Assembly (NCBI GenBank): GCA_004555405.1
Contig: SFIE01000013.1
Span: forward strand, 1-64,000
Direction: 5' to 3'
DNA: 64,000 bases
DNA from: Subdoligranulum sp.
Lineage (GTDB): Bacteria; Bacillota; Clostridia; Oscillospirales; Ruminococcaceae
In this document: in pieces, positions 40,243 through 49,886 of the stretch
Layout: each line of letters opens with the position of its first letter
Numbering within the stretch: the first letter of the stretch is position 1
Position numbers and translations under genes: made by a program
The notes under the pieces: generated by a model
The model's input: only the letters and a program-made list of their open reading frames with translations
The model's database searches: none
What the model was told of the DNA's origin: nothing

Positions 40243-41292
40243 TTATTGTGAATTTTCCAAACGGCGGCGCATTTTTTCCAGCTCCTCCATTTGGCCCATA
40301 TCCATCCAGCTGGCCTCGCCGATGGGATATACCCCCACCTTGCAGCCGGCCTTTCGATAGCGGTCGATCACATCGGGGAAGCCGATCACCTCGCCGTCCG
40401 GCATTTCCTCCACCACCTGAGGCTCTACCACATACACGCCGGTGTTGGTGAGGAAGTTCAGCTCCGGCTTTTCACGCATGGCGTGAATGCCCCCCTTATC
40501 GTCCAGCTCCACCACGCCGTAGGGCACCACATAGTGCTTGAAGGCGCAGATCATGGTGATCAGGTTTCCCTGCTGCTTGTGGTATTCGTAAATATCGCCG
40601 AAATCGGCATCGATCAGCGTATCGCAGTTGGAAAAGAAGAATGTAGAATCCATTTTGCCCTTCAGCAGACAAAGCCCGCCGCCGGTGCCCATAAACTTTT
40701 CTTCGTCTACATATTCCACATTGTAATCTTTTTCCAAATCGTTAAAATACGATTTGATCATGTTCTTTTTATAGTTGACCACCAATTTGAAATCCTGGCA
40801 GCCGAAATCCCGGAAGCGGTTGATGATCAATTCGGCAATGGGCAGCTCGCCCACAGGGATCAGGGGCTTGGGCAAAATTTTGGTGTAGGGGTACAGCCTT
40901 GTACCAAGGCCGCCCGCCATGATCACCACCGGAATGCCCGCCTGCTTGTGATGATCGAGATCCAGGCCCGTGGCAAACACGATATCCACAATGCGGCCCT
41001 TTTTATCCAGCAGAGGCAGCGCATCGATGCTGAACTGCTCCAGCACCTCCTTTGCGCGCCCGCGCTCGGCCAGCGGCAGGCTTCGGGGCGACAGGTTCGC
41101 AGCCTCGGCCACAGCCGTGCCCAGCGCACCGCCGCGCAAAATAAATTTGCGGATATCACCATCGGTCACGGCACCCTGCAAAACACGATCTTCGGTTAAA
41201 AACAGGATGCGCTGGCCGGTTTCGTCCAGCTTTTTCAGCGTTTCCAGCACCGTGGCGGTTTTGGAAATGCAGAATTCTTCCACTTTGAGCAT
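40243..41292 (-). CDS. ptmE: Sugar-1-phosphate nucleotidyltransferase with CBS pair (PtmE-like)
   Basis: 349 residues from ATG 41292. The N-terminal CBS pair is about 1-115 (GRIVDIVFATGLD ends it). The nucleotidyltransferase has IMAGGLGTRLYPYTKILPKPLIPVG near 125-150, GTGGGLCLLKG near 211-221 and FFSNCDTLIDADF near 230-242. PtmE/LegX makes GDP-GlcN from GlcN-1-phosphate at the start of the legionaminate route. The GAAAGGGG ribosome site supports this start rather than the longer frame. Confidence 0.9.
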   Translation of the reverse strand: MLKVEEFCISKTATVLETLKKLDETGQRILFLTEDRVLQGAVTDGDIRKFILRGGALGTAVAEAANLSPRSLPLAERGRAKEVLEQFSIDALPLLDKKGRIVDIVFATGLDLDHHKQAGIPVVIMAGGLGTRLYPYTKILPKPLIPVGELPIAELIINRFRDFGCQDFKLVVNYKKNMIKSYFNDLEKDYNVEYVDEEKFMGTGGGLCLLKGKMDSTFFFSNCDTLIDADFGDIYEYHKQQGNLITMICAFKHYVVPYGVVELDDKGGIHAMREKPELNFLTNTGVYVVEPQVVEEMPDGEVIGFPDVIDRYRKAGCKVGVYPIGEASWMDMGQMEELEKMRRRLENSQ

Positions 41293-41357
41293 GGGCAAAG
41301 CCCCTTTCAATAGGTTTTACGATATTTTCCGGCGGCACTGCCGCATTTCGGCTGCGG

Positions 41358-42515
41358 TCACAGTGCCAGCACAGCCTCAATCACGCGGGTGCAATCCTCG
41401 GCCGTCAGGTTGGTGGAGCAAGGCAGATTCACGATATGATCACGGTAATAGCGGGCCTTTTCCAGCGCATAGGCTTCGTTTCGGCCATAGTCGCACTGCT
41501 CGTTGATCAGCGCCCACACCGGGCGGGTCTGGATCTTCTGCTCGCTCAGCCGATGAATCACACCGTCACGGCTCATGCCATCCGGCAGGATCAGGCTGTA
41601 GAACCAGTAGTTGGGGCGAATGCCCTCACGGAAGGGCAGGATCTTAAAGCCCTTCACGCCGTCCAGCGCGGCCTTATACTGCTCGTAGCGTTCTTTTTTA
41701 TGTGCAATAAAGCCTTCCAGCAGTTCCATCTGGGCAAGGCCCAGGCAGGCCTGCACATTGGTCATGCGGTAGTTATAGCCCACCATGTCGTGCGTAAACT
41801 GCACTTCGTCGATCTTTGCCTGCGTGGAAAGATGCTTGGCGCGCTCGGCCCAATCGGCGTGATTGCTCACCATCATGCCGCCCGCACCGGTGGTGATGAT
41901 CTTGTTGCCGTTAAAGCTGTAGGCACCGGTATCGCCCATCGTGCCCGCGAACTTACCGGCCAGCTCACCCTCGGTGTAATAGGTGCCCAGGGCCTCGGTG
42001 GCATCCTCCATCAGCACCAGATGATACTTTGCGGCAATGCGGCGGAAGGCAGGCATATCAGCCATGTTGCCGAACACATGCACCACCATGATGGCTGCCA
42101 CGCGGGCGCCGGTTTTGTTGTTGTACAGGCCATCGGCACGCAGGGTGCAGTGATTGGCGCAGAAATCTTCGGCGGCGGCAGGGTCCATGCACAGGGAATC
42201 ATCGCAGCCGATAAAAACAGGCTCGGCCCCGATATAGCGGGTCACCGGGTTTACCGCAGCAATAAAAGTGAGCGCGGGCACCAGCACCTCGTCACCGCGG
42301 CGGATGCCGGCTGCCATGGCCGAAAGGTGCAAGGCAGAGGTGCCGCTGTTGGCGGCCACCGCACGGGGCATATGAACATAGTCGGCCACAGCCTTTTCCA
42401 TGTCACCAACCTTTGCGCCGCTGGTGCTCACCCATGCGCCCTCCAGCGCATCGTCCACATATTTTTTTTCATTGCCGCAGAAATTAGGAATCGAAAGCGG
42501 AATAAAATTTGCCAT
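41358..42515 (-). CDS. legC: PLP-dependent sugar aminotransferase (LegC-like)
   Basis: 385 residues from ATG 42515. DegT/DnrJ/EryC1 family: AANSGTSALHLSAMAAGI near 54-71, DEVLVPALTFIAAVNPV near 75-91, LMEDATEALGTYY near 158-170 and the pyridoxal-lysine motif SFNGNKIITTGAGGMM near 192-207, then FTHDMVGYNYRMTNVQACLGLAQ near 236-258. It would add the C4 amino group to the 4-keto sugar made by LegB. Confidence 0.92.
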   Translation of the reverse strand: MANFIPLSIPNFCGNEKKYVDDALEGAWVSTSGAKVGDMEKAVADYVHMPRAVAANSGTSALHLSAMAAGIRRGDEVLVPALTFIAAVNPVTRYIGAEPVFIGCDDSLCMDPAAAEDFCANHCTLRADGLYNNKTGARVAAIMVVHVFGNMADMPAFRRIAAKYHLVLMEDATEALGTYYTEGELAGKFAGTMGDTGAYSFNGNKIITTGAGGMMVSNHADWAERAKHLSTQAKIDEVQFTHDMVGYNYRMTNVQACLGLAQMELLEGFIAHKKERYEQYKAALDGVKGFKILPFREGIRPNYWFYSLILPDGMSRDGVIHRLSEQKIQTRPVWALINEQCDYGRNEAYALEKARYYRDHIVNLPCSTNLTAEDCTRVIEAVLAL

Positions 42516-42675
42516 AACAGCAATACCTCTCTTTCCCGGCGGGGCCATGCGCCCCGGGCCGCTCATAAGCAAGGCCGTTCACAGCCTGCTGCAATCTATT
42601 TTTGCTATTTTATCATACCAATTTTGGCGCTTTGTTGCAAGACGCACGCCGAAAAAATGGGATTTTTTTGTGCAA

Positions 42676-43332
42676 TTATGCCGGTTTTCTGCCTTTTAAA
42701 AGCAAGCGGAGCAGGCCCGCTGCAATATTGAGCAGCGCTGCCGCCATGCCGGGCCACAGGATCAGGTTGAATGCACCGGCCCAGCCGGGGGCAAAATAGG
42801 CCAACGCACTGCGCGGCGCGTTGAGGGTGATGCTTTCCACCGTCATGGTGAGCAGCTCGTTTTCCGCCGGGCTGCAGGGGTCCAGCCGCAATGTGCAGAT
42901 GCGTGTGCGCGGCAGTGTGTAGGTGCAGGTGCCATCGTCGGCCTGCACGGCAAACACGCGCTTTTCCTGGCTGAAATCCTGGCCGGGGGCCGTGGTGTAA
43001 TACAGGCACATTTCCCGGGCATCCTTGGTGTACTGCGCCTGAATCGTAAGGCTGCGGATCTTTTGCCCCGAAACATCGGGCAGGATCATCTGCGGGTCAC
43101 CATTCAAGGTATACAAGGTGTTTTCGCCCGTTTGCTCCAAATTGACAAGCTGAAAATCCTGCACGGCCATGCTTTGCTCGCGCAGGCTGCCCCTCACAGC
43201 GGCCAAGCCATCGCTGCCAAGGCAAAACACACCGTATAAAAGCCAGCCCGCCAGCGCCGCGGCATAGCACACAGCCGCCAGCCCCCATGGCTTTTGCAAA
43301 AGCGCCGCCGCTTTCTGCCATTGTTTTTTCAT
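42676..43332 (-). CDS. Small membrane protein, duplicated module B
   Basis: 218 residues: an N-terminal membrane segment (LAAVCYAAALAGWLLYGVF), an extracytoplasmic beta-rich domain and a C-terminal membrane segment (GAFNLILWPGMAAALLNIAAGLL). Paralogue of 45349-45993: both share DPQ-I, a LYYxxxPGQDFSxxKxVxA stretch and LRxDPxS near the end of the domain. Its start overlaps the polytopic gene upstream by 4 bp. Function unknown; it may be a partner of that polytopic protein. Confidence 0.75.
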   Translation of the reverse strand: MKKQWQKAAALLQKPWGLAAVCYAAALAGWLLYGVFCLGSDGLAAVRGSLREQSMAVQDFQLVNLEQTGENTLYTLNGDPQMILPDVSGQKIRSLTIQAQYTKDAREMCLYYTTAPGQDFSQEKRVFAVQADDGTCTYTLPRTRICTLRLDPCSPAENELLTMTVESITLNAPRSALAYFAPGWAGAFNLILWPGMAAALLNIAAGLLRLLLKGRKPA

Positions 43333-45356
43333 CGGGGCACCTCCATTGCAACCGGGGTAAAGCCGCCGTTTTCCACCTGATACACCAGCGTTTCACCGCC
43401 GCGCGCTGCGGCAAGGCCATCGCTGAACAGTTCGGCATAGCTTTGGATAAAAATTTCATCGATCTCGTTCAAAAAGATATAATCGCATCCGCTGTTCAGC
43501 ACCTCCTGCCGCCACTGCTCGGCGGTATAGGGGTGGTAGTACAGATAGCGGTTGTGATCCTCCTCGCCCGGGCGCAGCTGGGGCAGGCCGAAAGTGCCGC
43601 CTCCGCCGCCCTGCTCCATATTGCCGCTGTAGTCCACCACCGTGGGCAAAAAGTCGTAGGAATAGCTGAACCAGTAATAGCCGTTGTCGCCCTGGCTCAC
43701 AAAGAACACCCGGCTGCCCGGCTGCATCACCGCACGGGCCGCATCGGCGCGGGCCTGCTGCAGGCGCTGCTCGGAAAAATAGTTGCTCGAAAAGCCCAAA
43801 ACGCTCATTTGCGGCAAAACCAGCTGGTTCACACGCCACAGCATCACCACGGCCAGCAGCCACACCGCGCCGCGCCCAAGCTGCGGCAGCAGGCTTTCGC
43901 GGCTGTCCAGCACATAGACAAGGGCTGCCACGGCCAGCAAAAACCAGCCGATATAGTAGGTGTACAGATAGCGGTTATAGTCCACAAGATCGGCGCATTG
44001 GCTTTCTTTAAAAATAAAGGCGTAGCTGAGCACCAGCATAAAGTTATAGCCCACAAAGCCGCCCGCCGAAAGCACGCCCAGCGCACCCATGCGCAGCCGC
44101 TCGCCTTTGGCCAGCAGCACCGTGCCCAAAAGCAGCAGCGCGGTGAGCGCCGCCAGCATAATGCCCGGCCCCAGCATGCTGATGTCCGTATGGTAAAAGG
44201 CGCTTTGCATATCGCCGCCGGCCTGTGCAAGGCGCGGCAGGCGCTGGGTGTAGTAGTCCCCCACCGGCAGGCCCAGCAGGATCTTAACGCCCGAAAGCGC
44301 CACCGTTACAATGGATTCACTGGTGGTGCCCATGCCGCCCGCAGCTGCATTTTGTGCCACAAGGCGTGCAATATAGCTGTTCCAGCCAAGGTAAAGTGCC
44401 AGCGGGGCCGCCATGCAGCCAAGGGCAAAGCCAAAGCGTTTTGCAAGGCCGTGCTTCCAGCCTGCAAAGCCTTTTTGCCCGCCGGGCACAAACACCACAC
44501 AGTCTGCCGCCACCAGCCCGGCTGCCACCAGACTGAGCACAAAGGTGTTGCTTTTGATATTGCCGCACAGCGCCAAAACGGGCAGCACGGTCCATTTCTG
44601 GCCGTCCGAACGGCGCAGCCACAGCCAATAGGCCACCGCCCCGCCAAACACCACGCCCGCCGGGATATCGCCGTAGCTGCTCATGTACACGGTGCTGATG
44701 GCATTATAGATGGTGCGGTTGTAGGTGGTGAAAAACCACGGCACACACCAGCAAATGGCCGCTGCAGGCACCGCCAGGGCATAATTTTTCCACCGTGTTC
44801 CGCCGATCACGGCCGCAAAGCAGGCGAACAGCAGCACATCATAGGCCAAAAAGATCTTCCACGGCGCAAAGCTGCCCCACACCTGAAAGAAATACCCCAG
44901 CACGATCAGGCCGGGATTCTGCGTTGCCTGCCATGCCCAGCCGATCTCGCCCGTGGTGTACAGCGCGTTGTTGATGCAGGTCAGCTTGGCTGCCGTGCCC
45001 CAAAAGCTGAATTCATCAAAATCCGCAAACAACGGCTGACGAATGCAAAAATACACGGCAAAGGCAAGGCTGAGCGCCCAAAACACCGTGCTGCCCGGCG
45101 TGATCAGGCTATGCAGCGCCGTGCGGCCGCTGCCCGGCCGGCTTTTTTTCAGCGAAACCACGCCCCCTGCCAGACAGGCAAGATACAGCACCGCTGCACC
45201 CGGGCGCAAAAGCCCGGCCATGCCCGCCAGCGTGAGCCACAGCGCCGCCAGTGAAAGCCCGGCCAGCGGCGCCAGCGCAGCGGGCACCCGGCAGCACACC
45301 GTTAAAAATCGGCACAGCAGCCACAATGCTGCCAGTGCAAGCAAAATATCAATCAT
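43329..45356 (-). CDS. Polytopic membrane protein, GT-C glycosyltransferase-like, module B
   Basis: 675 residues with about a dozen hydrophobic segments. The first long external loop has FADFDEFSFWGTAAKLT near 110-126, with an acidic pair where GT-C enzymes carry their catalytic residues. A soluble C-terminal part follows (QGDNGYYWFSYSYDFLPTVVDYSG). Paralogue of 45990-48059, which has WDEFTFWGTACKMV at the same place. GT-C function (lipid-linked sugar transfer outside the membrane) is inference. Confidence 0.78.
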   Translation of the reverse strand: MIDILLALAALWLLCRFLTVCCRVPAALAPLAGLSLAALWLTLAGMAGLLRPGAAVLYLACLAGGVVSLKKSRPGSGRTALHSLITPGSTVFWALSLAFAVYFCIRQPLFADFDEFSFWGTAAKLTCINNALYTTGEIGWAWQATQNPGLIVLGYFFQVWGSFAPWKIFLAYDVLLFACFAAVIGGTRWKNYALAVPAAAICWCVPWFFTTYNRTIYNAISTVYMSSYGDIPAGVVFGGAVAYWLWLRRSDGQKWTVLPVLALCGNIKSNTFVLSLVAAGLVAADCVVFVPGGQKGFAGWKHGLAKRFGFALGCMAAPLALYLGWNSYIARLVAQNAAAGGMGTTSESIVTVALSGVKILLGLPVGDYYTQRLPRLAQAGGDMQSAFYHTDISMLGPGIMLAALTALLLLGTVLLAKGERLRMGALGVLSAGGFVGYNFMLVLSYAFIFKESQCADLVDYNRYLYTYYIGWFLLAVAALVYVLDSRESLLPQLGRGAVWLLAVVMLWRVNQLVLPQMSVLGFSSNYFSEQRLQQARADAARAVMQPGSRVFFVSQGDNGYYWFSYSYDFLPTVVDYSGNMEQGGGGGTFGLPQLRPGEEDHNRYLYYHPYTAEQWRQEVLNSGCDYIFLNEIDEIFIQSYAELFSDGLAAARGGETLVYQVENGGFTPVAMEVPR

Positions 45357-45993
45357 GCTTTCCTCCCAGGAAATAGATTTCGGCCAGCAGCTTGATCACC
45401 GCTGCTGCCAGTGCAGGCAGACTCAGCAGCAAAAGCCACTGCCCGCCGCGGGGGATCAGATACCACAAAAGGCTGTGCGCCGGGTTGAGCTGCACCCCCG
45501 TAAAGCGGGTGGCAATGCCGCCGCGGCTGTCGGGGTCAATACGAAGCCCGGCCACGGTTTTTCCGCCCAGCGTAAAGGTGTATTCGCCGCTGCCGGTCAC
45601 CGCGCCGTACACCTTTTGTTTTTCGCTGAAATCCGTTTGCCCGGGCAGCAAATAATACAGCGCCACTGCCCCGGGCGGGGTGTAATGATCGGCATACAGC
45701 ACCACCGATTCCACATAACCGCCCCCCTGCCAGATCAGCTGCGGGTCACTGTCGGTGGAAAGATACAGATCCGGGTCCTCGTAGGGCGGAGTGTCCCACT
45801 CTAAATCGGCATAGTTCACAAAGCTGTTCAGCACCAGCTCCTGCGCGGTAAGCACCATGCGCGGATAATCGCCCCGGCTGCGCGCCCACACCGCGCGCAC
45901 CATGCCAAGCACTGCCAGTGCCAGCCATGCCGCAGCCGCCAGCGCATAGCACACGCCCATCAGGCGGCGGGAGTTTTTGCACAGATTTTTCAT
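45349..45993 (-). CDS. Small membrane protein, duplicated module A
   Basis: 214 residues with the same plan as 42676-43332: N-terminal membrane segment, beta-rich outer domain with SDPQLIWQGGGYVESVVLYADHYT and VALYYLLPGQTDFSEKQKVYGAV, LRIDPDSRGG, and a C-terminal membrane segment. The start overlaps the polytopic gene by 4 bp and the stop overlaps the next polytopic gene by 8 bp, showing two tandem copies of one two-gene unit. Confidence 0.75.
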   Translation of the reverse strand: MKNLCKNSRRLMGVCYALAAAAWLALAVLGMVRAVWARSRGDYPRMVLTAQELVLNSFVNYADLEWDTPPYEDPDLYLSTDSDPQLIWQGGGYVESVVLYADHYTPPGAVALYYLLPGQTDFSEKQKVYGAVTGSGEYTFTLGGKTVAGLRIDPDSRGGIATRFTGVQLNPAHSLLWYLIPRGGQWLLLLSLPALAAAVIKLLAEIYFLGGKHD

Positions 45994-48059
45994 GCGCGTT
46001 CTCCCTCCTTCGGCGCGGCCAGCGTAAAGTGCATTTCATCACCGCTGCCCTGCACGCGGTACAGCAGCGCCCCCTGCCCCATATTCGCGGGCAAGGGCTC
46101 GGTGAACATATCTCCAAATTCCTCGACAAAATATTCGTCGATGGCGTCCACCAGAATATAATCGCATTCCCGGCTTTCCAGCCAGTAGACAAGGCCCGGC
46201 TTTGTGCACACGGCCTGATAGTCATACAATTCCCAGTTGAGCGCCTCCACAATGTTCATAAAACCGGCATCCCACTGGTCCAGCGGTTCCTCGGCGCTGC
46301 GGCAATAGCCGCCAAAGCCATGCACCACCGTGGCGTTGAGTTCGTAGTTGTAGTAATACCACCGCGTGGCATCATCGCCCTGACTGATCACCAGCACACG
46401 GTCGTTCCAATCCAGCGCCGGGTTTACGGCATCGGCGCGGTTTTGCACATCGGTGCGCACCGTGTACAGCCCGGAAAGATCGTTCCAGAAAGCACCGGCA
46501 GGCACGCCGCGCCACACAAACACCGCCGCCACCGCGCCGCACACGGCCAGCACAGCCAGCCGCCCCATCCGCGGGCGGCAGCCTTCGGCGGCGCCGCGCC
46601 CCAGCATACACAGGCTGGCCAGCATCCAGCCCATATAATACGGGCCGATGTAGCGATCGTAATCCTTGAGCGCCAGGGCTTCCACCTGGGCAAAATTATA
46701 GTAATACAAAAACAGATGAAACAGATAAAACACGGCAAAGGCCGCCGCAAAGGCGGCAAAGGTTACGGCCACCCGGCGGCGCTGCCCTTTTTGCGTACAC
46801 ACAAAGGCCGCGGCGTTTACCAGCACCAAAAGCGCCAGCACACGCACGCCGGAGCCCAAAAGCCCCACGCTGCGCTGGGTGAATGCCGCCGCCATCAGCT
46901 GCATGAGCTTGGCAAAGGTTTCGGTGCGGCCAATGCCCAAAAGCTGCTTTGCACCGCCCACAAGAATGCCCGCATAGCTTACGCCTGCGCTGCCCACGCT
47001 GTTTTTGTCGATGCTGGCAGCAACGGACACATATTTGCTCCACCCCACAAAGCACGCCAGCACCGGCAGGGCCAAAAGCGCCGCCGGGATCAGCTGCTTT
47101 GCCAGATTCTTCACGGTATATTTCGGCTGGCGGGCGCAGAGGTCTAAAAAGATGATGCCCACTAAGATCATGGCGTAGGCAAGGCCCATATCCTTGATGA
47201 GGGTGAGCATGCACAGGCTGAGTGCCGTAAGCACCAGGCCGCTTTTTTTGTGCCCGGTGCCCAGCCACACGCAAAAGGTGCCGCCAAAGCAAAGCCCCAG
47301 GGGCACATCGCCCATGGCGTTCAGATACACCTTGCTGGCTTCGCCCGGAACGGCCACGGTAAAGAAAAACGGCAGCAGCACGGCGGCCCCCAGCAAAACA
47401 AAGCTGATGGCCCAGTGCCGCTTGGGCAGGCTGGCGCAGGCAGCAAACGCAGCCAGGAACAAAAAGGCATACGCCGCAAGGCACTGCCACTCGGCCCAAT
47501 GGACCGGCTGGAACAGATAGCTTACCAGCATCATGCCGGGCAAATAGGCGCGCGCCGCCAGATTGCCGGGTGCGCCGGGATACAGCATATTCTGCTGGCA
47601 CACCATTTTGCAGGCCGTGCCCCAAAAGGTAAATTCATCCCACTGCACAAACATGGGCTTCAGCACGGCAAACAGCGCCCAGATAAACGCGCTTGCCGCC
47701 AGAAGAAAGCTCATCACCGGGCGGTTTGCATACTCGCCGATGTGCGGGATTCTGCCCTTAAACCCAGCCCAGTAAAACGCCGCCAGCGATACAAAAACCA
47801 GCAGCAGCCAGCCCCATCGCAGCGCATTTGCCATGCCGAACAGCAAAAGCCACACGGTGCATCCTCCCAAAATGGGCAGCACCAGAAGGCCCGGCTCGAT
47901 TTCCAGCACGCTGCCAATGGCGGCAGCGGCCAAAACAACGCCCCAAAACACAAACAAGCTGCCCATTGGCACCTGCTTGTTCAGAAAGCTCATGGCAACA
48001 ACAACCAGAAATGCGCCCCAGCGCTTTCCGAACGCCTTGATCTTTGCGAAATCCTGCAA
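45990..48059 (-). CDS. Polytopic membrane protein, GT-C glycosyltransferase-like, module A
   Basis: 689 residues with 12 or more membrane segments. FVQWDEFTFWGTACKMV near 140-156 is the likely active loop. The C-terminal soluble part has LVISQGDDATRWYYYNYELNATVVHGFGG near 560-590, matching SQGDNGYYWFSYSYDFLPTVVDYSG in its paralogue. Probably exports or transfers a sugar at the cell surface. Its gene lies in the nonulosonate operon, so the sugar or acceptor may be the same surface polymer. Confidence 0.78.
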   Translation of the reverse strand: MQDFAKIKAFGKRWGAFLVVVAMSFLNKQVPMGSLFVFWGVVLAAAAIGSVLEIEPGLLVLPILGGCTVWLLLFGMANALRWGWLLLVFVSLAAFYWAGFKGRIPHIGEYANRPVMSFLLAASAFIWALFAVLKPMFVQWDEFTFWGTACKMVCQQNMLYPGAPGNLAARAYLPGMMLVSYLFQPVHWAEWQCLAAYAFLFLAAFAACASLPKRHWAISFVLLGAAVLLPFFFTVAVPGEASKVYLNAMGDVPLGLCFGGTFCVWLGTGHKKSGLVLTALSLCMLTLIKDMGLAYAMILVGIIFLDLCARQPKYTVKNLAKQLIPAALLALPVLACFVGWSKYVSVAASIDKNSVGSAGVSYAGILVGGAKQLLGIGRTETFAKLMQLMAAAFTQRSVGLLGSGVRVLALLVLVNAAAFVCTQKGQRRRVAVTFAAFAAAFAVFYLFHLFLYYYNFAQVEALALKDYDRYIGPYYMGWMLASLCMLGRGAAEGCRPRMGRLAVLAVCGAVAAVFVWRGVPAGAFWNDLSGLYTVRTDVQNRADAVNPALDWNDRVLVISQGDDATRWYYYNYELNATVVHGFGGYCRSAEEPLDQWDAGFMNIVEALNWELYDYQAVCTKPGLVYWLESRECDYILVDAIDEYFVEEFGDMFTEPLPANMGQGALLYRVQGSGDEMHFTLAAPKEGERA

Positions 48060-48086
48060 GGTTTTACACCTCTTTTCTCTGTATGC

Positions 48087-49727
48087 TCAGCCGATGGTAT
48101 ACACCGGGCCGATAAAAGTGTGCTGGAACACCAGCAGCCCGCTCAGTGCACCGTAGGCGGCAAATGCCGCCAGAGCAATATTCTGATTTTGGGCGGCATG
48201 GCGCACTTTTAAGCCAAGCGCCTCGGCCAGTGCCCAGAACGCCAGCAAAAACACCGGCAAAAAATACCGCGCCTGCAGGCCGATCACACGGATCATGCCC
48301 ACGGGGGTGTAGGTGATGTACATGGCCGCCATGCAGCCTGCCAGATACACCACGCACCAAACTGCTGCACCCGCGCGGCGCAAAAGGCCGGTTTGCGGCC
48401 CACGGCTTTCGCCCAGCACAGCGCCCAGCAGCAGCATGGCCCCGGCAGTGGTGTTGATCACGCCCACCGGCAGATCAAGGTTGCCAAAAATGCCCAGCTG
48501 CCCGATGAAGAAATCGTTTTCGTACAGTGTGCCCAGCAGCACCGCCGCAAAGCGCAGCGGATTGGACAGCACAAATTTCAGCTGCGGCATTTGATCCACG
48601 CCGTCCAGCATACGGCCAATGGTGCCGTAGTGATAGCGGAACACACCGCCGTACCATTCGATCAGCCAGTTCACGCCCAGCGCCAGCAGCAGCGCAGCGG
48701 CGGCAAACTGCCATTTTTTCAGCGGAGCGCGCCAATTCTTTTTGGCGTGCAGCAACGGCAGGATCAGCCACAGCAGGTTGATCCACGGCTTTGCCATGTT
48801 GGCCCAGCCAAACGCCGCCAGATACAAAAGCATTTCGCTTTTGCTGAAGGTCTGCCCCGCAAACAGCGCCGCCATCAGATAATAGCAGGCCAGAAGCTGG
48901 GCATCGTAGCTCATAGAGGCCGCCATGTAGAGCGAAAGTGGGCAGAGCGCCGCCGCCAGAAACAGCGGCCCGTGCCCTGCACAGCGCCTGAGGGCTGCAC
49001 GGCAAATCAGCGCATACACCAGCAAATTGGCCACGCGCCCGCCATACAGGCAGCCCAGCGCGCCAAACCCCAGCAGCCGCGCTGCCAGAATGCCCAGCGC
49101 CTGCGGTGCAAAGGGCAGAATCATAAACAGAATGGGCTCTTTTACGCTCTGTTTGGCCGGAGTGCCGTTTTGATAGGCGGCAAATCCATCGGCAAGGCTT
49201 TGCACCCTGCCGTTTTCGCCGTATTGCTTCAGGGCATAGCCTGTTGTATCGTACACGGTATCCTCGCCGGTGTCGCGGTCGGTGGTAAGGCCCTTGCTGG
49301 TGTGGCTGTTGATCCATGCGCCGGGAAAGCTTTCCACCAGCTTTGCCACATCGGCAGGATATTCACGCGCGGCATCAAAGTCGAAATGCCCCTGACTGAT
49401 GGAGTAAGCCCGCAGATAATGCTGCACTTCGTCGGGGGCCTGCAGCGGAGCCGAGGCAAACACGAACACCAGCCCGCACAGAAACACGCAGGCCGCGCCC
49501 CGCCCTGCAAAGGTTTTCAGGCATTTTACCGCCGCAGCCGCGGCCACGGCCAGCAGCGCCAGCGCACACAATAAAGCGCACAGCTTTGTGCCCGGCACGC
49601 CCCGGGCATCCAGATAATAAAACACGCGCCAATAATACCCAAGGCACACAGCCGCCGCCAGTGCCGCCAGTGTGCCTGCCGCCCAGCCAAGCCAGCGCGG
49701 CAGGGGCTTTTTGGTTGATTCGATCAT
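48087..49727 (-). CDS. DUF2142 family membrane protein
   Basis: 546 residues with about 11-12 membrane segments. The DUF2142 signature PLQAPDEVQHYLRAY near 93-107 lies in the first outer loop, followed by a soluble stretch with TTDRDTGEDTVYDTTGYA. DUF2142 proteins are GT-C-like and frequent in surface polysaccharide clusters. It follows legB at a distance of 160 bp, in the same orientation as the other membrane proteins. Confidence 0.88.
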   Translation of the reverse strand: MIESTKKPLPRWLGWAAGTLAALAAAVCLGYYWRVFYYLDARGVPGTKLCALLCALALLAVAAAAAVKCLKTFAGRGAACVFLCGLVFVFASAPLQAPDEVQHYLRAYSISQGHFDFDAAREYPADVAKLVESFPGAWINSHTSKGLTTDRDTGEDTVYDTTGYALKQYGENGRVQSLADGFAAYQNGTPAKQSVKEPILFMILPFAPQALGILAARLLGFGALGCLYGGRVANLLVYALICRAALRRCAGHGPLFLAAALCPLSLYMAASMSYDAQLLACYYLMAALFAGQTFSKSEMLLYLAAFGWANMAKPWINLLWLILPLLHAKKNWRAPLKKWQFAAAALLLALGVNWLIEWYGGVFRYHYGTIGRMLDGVDQMPQLKFVLSNPLRFAAVLLGTLYENDFFIGQLGIFGNLDLPVGVINTTAGAMLLLGAVLGESRGPQTGLLRRAGAAVWCVVYLAGCMAAMYITYTPVGMIRVIGLQARYFLPVFLLAFWALAEALGLKVRHAAQNQNIALAAFAAYGALSGLLVFQHTFIGPVYTIG

Positions 49728-49886
49728 ACTGTTCCTCGATAAATTTTCCCTATATCACGCATGGTATCCGCGATCAAAAATTGCTCCTAAAAACACCATG
49801 AGCCCGGCAAAGCGCCAAAAATCTCCAGCGCTTTGCCCGCACGGGCCGCGCCGGGCAGGCACCCCGCCGGGCAGATGGATATGATT

